Assembly (NCBI GenBank): GCA_029260735.1
Contig: JAJDCR010000165.1
Coordinates: 1 to 64,000, forward strand
Length of the DNA stretch: 64,000 bases
Origin: Planctomycetota bacterium
GTDB taxonomy: Bacteria; Planctomycetota; Uabimicrobiia; Uabimicrobiales; Uabimicrobiaceae
Direction: 5' to 3'
Shown: positions 35,342-42,535 of the stretch, piece after piece
Numbering within the stretch: the first letter of the stretch is position 1
How the letters are laid out: each line of letters begins with the position of its first letter
Position numbers and translations under genes: made by a program
Notes under the pieces: model-generated
Seen by the model: the letters and a program-made list of their open reading frames with translations, nothing else
Told to the model about the DNA's origin: nothing
The model's database searches: none

Positions 35342-37129
35342 ATGAGCATATGGGAGAAAGTATACAAGAACCCAAAAGGAGCGGCTTTACTAAAAGACTC
35401 TTCGCTACAGGTTCCTGATATAAAACTGCCAAAACGGGGCTACCAACTTCCCTCTCTGCACATGGGGCTAGCTCTAGGTACAACCTACACCAAGCGAAGT
35501 GCCTTTTGTCAAATCGGCAACGAGTTTATGCCTCTCAATTCGGAAGATGAAAGAGCAAAACAAGATCTATCGGTTTTCCGAGTCGAAAAAGTAATCAGTG
35601 ACATCGATCATGAAGTTGCTCTTGGTGAGGAAGCCCTTGGACATTTTATGAGTGATAGAGGGGACCCTGCTTGTACGCTCTTTTTCCAGCCCAACAGATT
35701 TCTTCTAGCGGGAACGAAATTAGCGTCTTTTGTAACTAGCTATGACGGACAAAAGGTACTCTTTCAGTCTCCTTCTAACGATGAAGTATTTAAGCACTTC
35801 ATCAGAGCACAATACGAGTACCTTTGGAATGCGTCAAAGTCTTATTTTTCTGAGATTCGTCGCTTCCAGCTAGGACAAGTTGTCGTAGAGTACCCTGACT
35901 ATTTTTCCGAACCAGATCTACAGAAGTACCGCAATTGGTTTGTCGAAGCGGCGGAAGATTTTTTTCCTCCTCTTCTAGACTCGGAAGAAGAGCATGTCGA
36001 AATGAAAGACAAGTTCATTTTCTTACCAGAGTCATTGATCACTTTGCTACACTGGCTAACCGACAACGTGGAAGCAAAATTGGCTTCTCAAGAGCTAGAT
36101 CTAAAAAAACTCTTGGCCCAAAGAGGTATCCTTCCTCGTATCACCGACCAGCTTAGCTTTTTGGTTGTAACAATGGGGGGAACTCACTCTCGTGTTGTCC
36201 GCATCAATGTAGACTCTATTTCGGAGTTAGCTTCTGCTAAAAGAGTGGGAGAAGCCATTTCCGTTTACCATAGCTATTTAGGTCGCACAGGCCTTGGAGG
36301 AGACCACGTCAGTTGCTCTTTCTTAGAAGAAGAAGAAGAGAAACGCTACGGAGCTACCTCTGCCCACAAAGTCAATACCTTAACTCGTAAGGTCTTTGAA
36401 GACTGGGAAAAAATGACTACGGTAGAAGGAAAAAAACACTTCGAAGAACTCTATGGAGATGAGTTTAACAAGGCGATTGAGAAATTAGGTGATCTCACAA
36501 TTAAAGGTTTCTCAGAAACGCCTGAAAATTCTCTTATCGTCTTAGGAGGAAAAGTTTTTGAACACTCTTATTTTCGAGATAACTTTAAGAAGCACCTTAG
36601 TAAGAACCGTGTTCCGATGGCTCGTGTAGTTTCTCCTTCTAAAGGCGAAATCAGCATCTCTCGAGTTTGCGAAATCCTTCAATTCAGCCAAAAAGGTCTG
36701 GGCCGCTCTTTTACTCTTAGAAGTAGCCTAGATGCCGAAAGTGGATCACGCATGACTTGGAAAATTGGAAAAGTCGTCGAAGGAGCCCTTGTTGATACCC
36801 TAGTCGAACCAGATAACAAAATGTGGGACAAGGATCATCCTCGCGAATTCACAATATCATTCGCCCAAGGTGTTCGTCGAATGAACCTCGGATACCAAAA
36901 AACGGCCGATGGCATTAGCCAGCTCTGGGCCAATGTCACAGTGAATACCCGAGTGATCACTCCCCTCCAAGTTACCTTCAAAACCGAAGGAGTTAGCGAT
37001 CTACAAATCACTAACATTAGCTCGGAAAAAGAGACTAAGATCACCGAGGAAAATTTTCAAATCGACATGCTTATCGCCGGAGAGCATCCTTCTCATTATC
37101 CTCTCTACGATAAACTCTTGAAAAACTAA
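35342..37129 (+). CDS. Actin/Hsp70-fold protein, possibly SrfB-like
   Basis: 595 residues. Three motifs follow the ASKHA (actin/Hsp70/hexokinase) plan: HMGLALGTTYTKRSAF near residue 40 (phosphate-1), FLVVTMGGTHSRVVRI near 275 (phosphate-2) and LIVLGGKVFEHSYF near 400 (adenosine). The Asp that normally opens phosphate-1 and phosphate-2 is Ala and Thr here, so catalysis may be altered or lost while nucleotide binding remains possible. The last ~130 residues look beta-rich. It closes the three-gene operon, 20 bp after the GTPase gene, behind AAAGGAG. The fold assignment is my reading of motifs; SrfB or a pilus-type ATPase (PilM/FtsA) are alternatives. Confidence 0.65.
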   Translation: MSIWEKVYKNPKGAALLKDSSLQVPDIKLPKRGYQLPSLHMGLALGTTYTKRSAFCQIGNEFMPLNSEDERAKQDLSVFRVEKVISDIDHEVALGEEALGHFMSDRGDPACTLFFQPNRFLLAGTKLASFVTSYDGQKVLFQSPSNDEVFKHFIRAQYEYLWNASKSYFSEIRRFQLGQVVVEYPDYFSEPDLQKYRNWFVEAAEDFFPPLLDSEEEHVEMKDKFIFLPESLITLLHWLTDNVEAKLASQELDLKKLLAQRGILPRITDQLSFLVVTMGGTHSRVVRINVDSISELASAKRVGEAISVYHSYLGRTGLGGDHVSCSFLEEEEEKRYGATSAHKVNTLTRKVFEDWEKMTTVEGKKHFEELYGDEFNKAIEKLGDLTIKGFSETPENSLIVLGGKVFEHSYFRDNFKKHLSKNRVPMARVVSPSKGEISISRVCEILQFSQKGLGRSFTLRSSLDAESGSRMTWKIGKVVEGALVDTLVEPDNKMWDKDHPREFTISFAQGVRRMNLGYQKTADGISQLWANVTVNTRVITPLQVTFKTEGVSDLQITNISSEKETKITEENFQIDMLIAGEHPSHYPLYDKLLKN

Positions 37130-37158
37130 ATTTCTCTAGTACGTTTTCTTGTACTTAA

Positions 37159-37202
37159 TAAAAAAGCCCTCCATCAATTTAATTGATGGAGGGCTTTTTT
37201 TA
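37159..37202. terminator. Bidirectional intrinsic terminator
   Basis: A perfect long hairpin (GCCCTCCATCAATT pairing with AATTGATGGAGGGC) flanked by an A-run on the left and a T-run on the right. It lies between the end of the three-gene plus-strand operon and the end of the convergent solute-binding protein gene, and should stop both. Confidence 0.9.
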
Positions 37203-37222
37203 TTCGGTACTAAAATGCTATT

Positions 37223-39166
37223 TTACTTCTTCATTCCCCACAAATGCACTTCATTAAAAATATTAATCAAGCCATTAATTTCTGTATAGCCATGAGGAAT
37301 TTTGTAATCACTGTCCGGCTCTACTACAACTAGACGTGGATCATGGAGTAAAATGTGTTGACGGCTCCACAGAAATATCCCAGGAGGATCTTGGTGCAAA
37401 ACTTGATGGGTTTTTTTCCAGGCAGAAATCAATATTTTCATCTCGGTAACATCACGAGTACTTGTAGCTATTCTATTGACAGATTCATTACTATAGCGTC
37501 CATAGTTCGTGTTAGAGATTTCTTTATCTGCTTTTTTATGGAAAAACATTCGGTGAATGCTCGGAGTTCCTGTCATTTTTATAGTGCGAAAAGCTAGGTC
37601 AAACTTCGCTTGGGTTAAGCGAGGATAGTAGCTTTTTCCATCCAAGTAATCTATCTTGACTTCGATCCCGATTTTTTTCATGTCCTCTTTAATAGCTCCG
37701 CAAACTTGTTTAATTAAAGGGTCTTTTCCTTCCGGGTTGTTCGCAATGAGATTTAACTCAGGAAACCCAACGAGTTGACCGTTCAATATTTGCACGCTGC
37801 TAAAAATTCCAACCTTAGGGGCTACTTCTCGGCGAATTCGCTTAGTCAAAATTCGCTTTTCACGAATTATTTTAACTCGAACAGTATCTTCCTTGGAAGA
37901 TTTTATTTCCTCCAGAAATTGTTCTAACGAAGAAATTTTAACTCGCTCGACTTCTAAAATGCGATCTTCTCCCGCCAATTCATCAGCAGGGCCTTTCGTT
38001 GGATTTGAAAAAACTCGTACTTCGTTTTTTTCCTCATAGAGATCAAGCCCCCAGTTTCGATAAAGCTCAATCATAGCCAAAGCTTTTTTAGCATCATCTT
38101 GGTAAACAGGAACCTGCAAATTATAAAAAAAGCTTCTTCGTGGTAGGGGACCAGAGATTAAACGCCCCCCTTCTTCTCCTAAAACGCGTTTTAAAAGAAG
38201 TTCTTTTCGAATAAGATAGTTAAAAGCGCGGCGAATAGCTGAAATTTCTAAATAAGGATGAGCACAGTTAAAAACAAAGCTACTAAAGGAGTCATCAAAG
38301 TAGCGAGAAACTTTTGCATTGTCACCTAGAGTGTTTGTAATGTAGCTAACATCTTTTTGGGTTGTACTCGTTAATAAATGAACTCGCCCATTAATAAATT
38401 GTTCATTGCGAGTGATGCGAGCATTAGGGAAAGCAAACATCTTCACGGTATCGATCGCTTCAACTCCACCAGAAAGCTTAAGGTTTTCGTAATACGGATG
38501 CTGCAAACGCCTTTTCATGGTAATCGATCGATTTTCCTCAACGTCGCTAATCGTGTAGCGCCCATAACCAATGAGTTTCTGTTTCTCTTTGTCTACTTCA
38601 GCTTCTCTAGGAGAGTTATTATTCAGGAAAGCATTTTTGTTTACTACGGGAAAGTAAAATTCTCCGGGCTTTGGGGTTTTCCAAGCGTTATCTCCAAAAT
38701 AAGCATCGAAGGTTTGCTCTCCTTTGGCCGTAACGATTAAGCTTCGATTTCCTCCCCAGCTATCCTCATTGAGTTTGCGATACTCCAAAGAAAACCAAAT
38801 ATCTTCAAAGCTAAGTAGGCGTCCATCGGGCCAAAGAGCTTTTTCTATGTTAAAATTCAAGATAGAGCGATCTCGCAACTTAAGAGCTTTATACTGGACT
38901 AGACATGGTCGGTATGCCTGCTGCCCAGCTGTAACTTGATAGATATCGACCAAGGGGTCTGCCGTTAACTCAATGAGGCGGCCTTCTACTTGGGTCTGAA
39001 ATCGCCCTAAAGGGTTAAATGAATACTGTCGCAAATTTGCAAAGCTTAGCGGAAATTCCATTTCTGCATAAACTAAATCTGCTCCATAACCTGCGCTAGG
39101 GAAGACACAGAGCAAGAAACAGATATACAAGGAAGCAAACGAAAAAGACATGATTTTGCCTTGCAT
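37223..39166 (-). CDS. Family 5 solute-binding protein with inserted PDZ domain
   Basis: 647 residues. A signal peptide (SLYICFLLCVFPSAGYGAD) precedes an OppA/DppA-type peptide-binding fold: LWPDGRLLSFEDIWFSLEY, IRRAFNYLIRKELLLKRVL, KEDMKKIGIEVKIDYLD and FDLAFRT. Between the lobes, at about 386-447, is a PDZ-like module (GPADELAGEDRILEVERVKISS, later VRVKIIREKR). A PDZ inside this protein class is unusual. PDZ domains bind extended C-termini, so the protein may hold peptides or protein tails in the periplasm. No permease or ATPase gene is adjacent, so transport partners are elsewhere or absent. ATG at codon 6 is an alternative start. Confidence 0.8.
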   Translation of the reverse strand: MQGKIMSFSFASLYICFLLCVFPSAGYGADLVYAEMEFPLSFANLRQYSFNPLGRFQTQVEGRLIELTADPLVDIYQVTAGQQAYRPCLVQYKALKLRDRSILNFNIEKALWPDGRLLSFEDIWFSLEYRKLNEDSWGGNRSLIVTAKGEQTFDAYFGDNAWKTPKPGEFYFPVVNKNAFLNNNSPREAEVDKEKQKLIGYGRYTISDVEENRSITMKRRLQHPYYENLKLSGGVEAIDTVKMFAFPNARITRNEQFINGRVHLLTSTTQKDVSYITNTLGDNAKVSRYFDDSFSSFVFNCAHPYLEISAIRRAFNYLIRKELLLKRVLGEEGGRLISGPLPRRSFFYNLQVPVYQDDAKKALAMIELYRNWGLDLYEEKNEVRVFSNPTKGPADELAGEDRILEVERVKISSLEQFLEEIKSSKEDTVRVKIIREKRILTKRIRREVAPKVGIFSSVQILNGQLVGFPELNLIANNPEGKDPLIKQVCGAIKEDMKKIGIEVKIDYLDGKSYYPRLTQAKFDLAFRTIKMTGTPSIHRMFFHKKADKEISNTNYGRYSNESVNRIATSTRDVTEMKILISAWKKTHQVLHQDPPGIFLWSRQHILLHDPRLVVVEPDSDYKIPHGYTEINGLINIFNEVHLWGMKK

Positions 39167-39229
39167 AAATCTCTACTTTCTATAGTTAAGTGGGAATTCA
39201 AAGTCCAAAACCCAGAGCCCAGAATTTCT

Positions 39230-39320
39230 TATTTTCTAGGGTTTGAAACCCTAGGTTTTATCTCGCCACTGCTTTGCAGTGAAAGCCATTTATATTTTTT
39301 ACACAAACGTTTGTATTCAG
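39230..39320. repeat. Intergenic multi-hairpin element
   Basis: Three dyads occur in a row: 39236-39254 (CTAGGGTTTGAAACCCTAG), 39267-39281 (CACTGCTTTGCAGTG) and 39303-39314 (ACAAACGTTTGT). The first two, 12 bp apart, match the two-hairpin plan of the element at 85-130. The site lies between two minus-strand genes and could end transcription of the upstream gene, but there is no T-run. Confidence 0.5.
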
Positions 39321-39334
39321 CAAATGATAAGTGA

Positions 39335-40765
39335 TTAATACAGCTTTTCCCAAATCTTCCCATCAGTATAAGGATCTTTGGGAATATTTTCTTCTTCTAA
39401 AATGTAAAGCTCTTGAAGCTCAGGGTAAGTATCCACCAGGTTTCCCAGTAATTCATAAGCACTACGTCCATCCCCCAGAAGACAAAGGCTATCTAAAAGG
39501 ATTAAGAAAACACGGTGGATAGAGTTTTCTTGGAAAACCTTTTGCCACTGCTCCCTATTTTCTTGGCGATGAGGAAATCGAAAAATTTCCAAGTTACGAC
39601 CTGCCATCCAGAATTGATTTTGGAATTTTTTCTCTTTTGCCTTTTCAATACATTGAGAAAGAGAGCTATATTTTTTCCATTCAAGAACAAGTAAAGCTAA
39701 GTGAGCTTCTTCTTGAACCGATTGAGAGGCTTTTAGCAATCTCCGAAAAATTTTCTCCGCTTTTTTCAAGTCACCTTTGGCCAAAACATCCCAGCCCAAA
39801 ACACAGTGAAAACGACGTTTCATAAACAAAACAAAAGGTTCTTTGGCAGAAGCTTTCTTGTTGAGAAAAATCAGACCTTTACGCCAAACATCGTCGTGTT
39901 GAGTAGAAACTTTCCCAAAACTATAAATCATTTCTGCTAAAAAGATTCGGTATTTGTTTAGATCCTTAGCCTCAGCTAATCCACCCCTTTCAAAGAGAGC
40001 TGCTAAAGAGGTACTCTCTTGAAGACTCCATTCTTCTCTGTCTAAAAAAAATGAATTATGATGAAAAGCCTTTGTCACCTCATCAATATGAATTTCTTTC
40101 CAAGGTTGGCTCAATACTTGAGTCAGCAACCAACCAGATTGGCCACTTTGAGTAAAGCGTGAGACAGAAGGAAGATTTTTCTTTAAGAACAAAAAAAGCT
40201 CTTTTGCGGGGAGAATTTTATTTTTCTGCAGCATTCCCCAAGCTTTGGTTAGAGAAAAATCCCAAACCACCTGCTCTAGCGATTCATCCAATTTTTCTTC
40301 TTTAATAAAAAAAGAAAGCGCCGCTAAATGTCTTTCCCGAATAAGTAAGTCAACTACTTGAAGAAAAATATAAGATTTATCCGAAGAAAGATTTTTTTGA
40401 AGCTCTTCTTGAGATTTTGTCGAAATATCATCCCATAGAGAAAAAGAATTTCCGTTCCAATAATATCGAATAGTAGGACTAAGTTCATTTATTCTACTGT
40501 CTACTTTTTTACTTAGGAGAAGTTGAGAAACGATTCCCCCCAGCTGCGCTTCTTGGAACTTTCCTTCTTTTTTTTTCGAGGAAGATTCTTCTAAACACTC
40601 TTCTAAACACTGAGAAAAAAGAGATAAGCTTTCATCATATTTTTGATTTTGATAACTTTTGCGCGCTCTTTCCAATGTAGAAACAGAGTCCGCTTGAAGG
40701 GGAGAGAACATTAGGAAAACTTGCATTCCCATAATCAAAAAGAAAATTTTTTTTAACCCCAACAT
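39335..40765 (-). CDS. Secreted helical-repeat (TPR-like) protein
   Basis: 476 residues with a signal peptide (IFFLIMGMQVFLMFSPLQAD). The rest is helical with TPR-like pairs, clearest near the start (ARKSYQNQKYDESLSLFSQCLE) and near 330-370 (AKGDLKKAEKIFRRLLKAS). I recognise no specific family. It begins 2 bp after the small lipoprotein gene upstream and ends the six-gene minus-strand cluster, so it probably acts with those envelope proteins in the periplasm. Confidence 0.72.
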   Translation of the reverse strand: MLGLKKIFFLIMGMQVFLMFSPLQADSVSTLERARKSYQNQKYDESLSLFSQCLEECLEESSSKKKEGKFQEAQLGGIVSQLLLSKKVDSRINELSPTIRYYWNGNSFSLWDDISTKSQEELQKNLSSDKSYIFLQVVDLLIRERHLAALSFFIKEEKLDESLEQVVWDFSLTKAWGMLQKNKILPAKELFLFLKKNLPSVSRFTQSGQSGWLLTQVLSQPWKEIHIDEVTKAFHHNSFFLDREEWSLQESTSLAALFERGGLAEAKDLNKYRIFLAEMIYSFGKVSTQHDDVWRKGLIFLNKKASAKEPFVLFMKRRFHCVLGWDVLAKGDLKKAEKIFRRLLKASQSVQEEAHLALLVLEWKKYSSLSQCIEKAKEKKFQNQFWMAGRNLEIFRFPHRQENREQWQKVFQENSIHRVFLILLDSLCLLGDGRSAYELLGNLVDTYPELQELYILEEENIPKDPYTDGKIWEKLY

Positions 40766-40767
40766 AG

Positions 40768-41028
40768 TTAGTTATTTCCCTCTTGTAGATTAGACTCCAT
40801 AAATGGCGGTAATACTGCTTGGTCTGCTTTTTTCCGAAGTTCACCGAACTCTGTCCGATGTTTCTGAATTCTATACTGCAATGTTTCTTGCTCTTGGGTA
40901 AGTTCTTTTACTTCCCCTTCTAATTTCTTAATACGCTGGCTTTGTTCTTGGAGAGTATCTTTCCAGTCGGCTCCAACACATCCGTACAAGCCCAATGAAA
41001 AGAAAATACTTAAAAAAATCGCTTTCAC
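40768..41028 (-). CDS. Small coiled-coil lipoprotein
   Basis: 86 residues starting at GTG behind AAAGGAG. A lipoprotein signal ends with LYGC; the mature chain is a heptad coiled coil (RIKKLEGEVKELTQEQETLQ). It resembles its 78-residue neighbour in size, lipobox, coiled coil and leader (AAAGGAG.-.ATCGTGAAA), so the two probably arose by duplication. The plan recalls Lpp-like tethers, but the terminal Lys for peptidoglycan attachment is missing. Confidence 0.75.
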   Translation of the reverse strand: MKAIFLSIFFSLGLYGCVGADWKDTLQEQSQRIKKLEGEVKELTQEQETLQYRIQKHRTEFGELRKKADQAVLPPFMESNLQEGNN

Positions 41029-41064
41029 GATAGCTCCTTTTACTGAGGTCTACTAATTAGCCAT

Positions 41065-41301
41065 TTACTGGCCCATAACTTTATTAGTTTGGTCACGCAA
41101 AACCTTAATATCAGATTGAACGGTTTCCAGTTCTTTCTCCATGACTTTCTGCTTATCTCGCATCTTTTTCACTTTAGACTCTAAGTCATTCAATTGTTGT
41201 TGCTGGAGTTCAATATCTTCTTTAATAGCACCTTCATTCACACAAGCTGTCGAAAAGCACACCATAATACCTAAAACAATAAATAACAGAGATTTTTTCA
41301 C
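41065..41301 (-). CDS. Small coiled-coil lipoprotein, paralogue of the next gene
   Basis: 78 residues starting at GTG behind AAAGGAG. Signal plus lipobox FSTAC, then a coiled coil rich in Gln, Lys and Glu (LQQQQLNDLESKVKKMRDKQ). The ribosome binding site and start context match the following gene almost base for base. Likely trimeric or dimeric lipoprotein at the periplasmic face of a membrane; role unknown. Confidence 0.75.
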   Translation of the reverse strand: MKKSLLFIVLGIMVCFSTACVNEGAIKEDIELQQQQLNDLESKVKKMRDKQKVMEKELETVQSDIKVLRDQTNKVMGQ

Positions 41302-41370
41302 GATTACTCCTTTAAAGCTTACTAGAGATTAGTATAGAAACTAATTAGGGTGCATCCCTAGACAACGCTC

Positions 41371-42531
41371 TTAAAAATCTAAAAGATTAACTTCATTTCC
41401 AGAAAAATTGTACCTACGTCCGTTTTTATTTAGATAAAACGAAGTTCCACTTTTCCCTATCTCTAAAGTTTGAGAACCTTTAGGGTTTAGGTATATTCGC
41501 AGAGAGATATCTCCCTCTTCTATACGAACACGTAGAACTTGGGATTTATCTAAATAAAGACGGACTCGATGTTCTTTTTCCCATTCGTTTTTACTATTAT
41601 AACCCGTTAATACAATAGAACGAGAAAATGCCGTCTTAACAGTAATAATACCTGTTTCATTCAAGTTTTCTATCACACAAGCGCTTTGCCCCGTATGAGT
41701 ATGAGCCGTTTTATATACTTTACTTAACCTTTTGACTAATATGGGGTACGCTCTACTTTGGTCTATGGGAAGCTCAATGCGTAAGTGGTACATTTCTTGT
41801 TTGTCATCCCACTCTTTAAAAAAGCCAGCAAACCACCGACCTACTTGCAATCGTGCTCCTTTCACGGAGCAATAAAGATCCAAGGAAGCTAATTGAACCT
41901 GCTCTGTTTTTTCAACCACATCCAAGTAATCTTGATACTCCGCAGGATCCACCTTTTGCCTTAAAAAATCACAAGCTTTTTGGGCATATTTTAGAGCTTC
42001 TGCCGGGCTACATTGATCATAATAACCTCGTCGTCCATTCCAATCCATCAAAACAGTCAAGCAAGAGCTTAGATCAGATAGCTTCAAAGAAAGGTTTTTT
42101 ATCGGACTGACATAAAGCAGCAACTCAGAAGATAGTCTAATGGAGGAGTTACTTTGAGCTACGGCATCTAAAGTCACTCTGAATACATTTTTTTGAGTTA
42201 CCTGTGGAATTTCCCAGCCATATTGTAAAGTAGGGCTTTCCAATTTTTTTATTTGTAATATTTTTTCTTCTGTTTTTGTTTTTTGATGAATGGTCAGGCT
42301 GAAGTGTAGATAGTTTTTTTCCAGTTCAGCCTCTGTTAGTTCAGAACCTTTATCATTTAAAATTTTCCAAGCAAGATAGCAAATTTGTCCAGGCTTGTAA
42401 ACAATACCTTTAGTCTGTTGTTTATCTGTATAAAAGTAGAGACTGTCGGCGAAGCCCACAGAAGAAAACACAGACAAAAGCAAAAAAAATGTGATTGTTA
42501 TAATAAAGTAGTTTTTCTGTTGTTTTTCCAT
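41371..42531 (-). CDS. Secreted protein of unknown family
   Basis: About 386 residues from the ATG at 42531, which follows GAGGAG and clears the upstream gene by 4 bp (an ATG at 42546 would overlap it). A hydrophobic segment (FIITITFFLLLSVFSSVGFAD) acts as signal peptide. An early beta domain (residues about 30-150) resembles an Ig-like fold; the middle is helical, and the end is beta-rich. I recognise no family. Probable periplasmic or outer-membrane-associated partner of the adjacent membrane proteins. Confidence 0.7.
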   Translation of the reverse strand: MEKQQKNYFIITITFFLLLSVFSSVGFADSLYFYTDKQQTKGIVYKPGQICYLAWKILNDKGSELTEAELEKNYLHFSLTIHQKTKTEEKILQIKKLESPTLQYGWEIPQVTQKNVFRVTLDAVAQSNSSIRLSSELLLYVSPIKNLSLKLSDLSSCLTVLMDWNGRRGYYDQCSPAEALKYAQKACDFLRQKVDPAEYQDYLDVVEKTEQVQLASLDLYCSVKGARLQVGRWFAGFFKEWDDKQEMYHLRIELPIDQSRAYPILVKRLSKVYKTAHTHTGQSACVIENLNETGIITVKTAFSRSIVLTGYNSKNEWEKEHRVRLYLDKSQVLRVRIEEGDISLRIYLNPKGSQTLEIGKSGTSFYLNKNGRRYNFSGNEVNLLDF

Positions 42532-42535
42532 ATAT

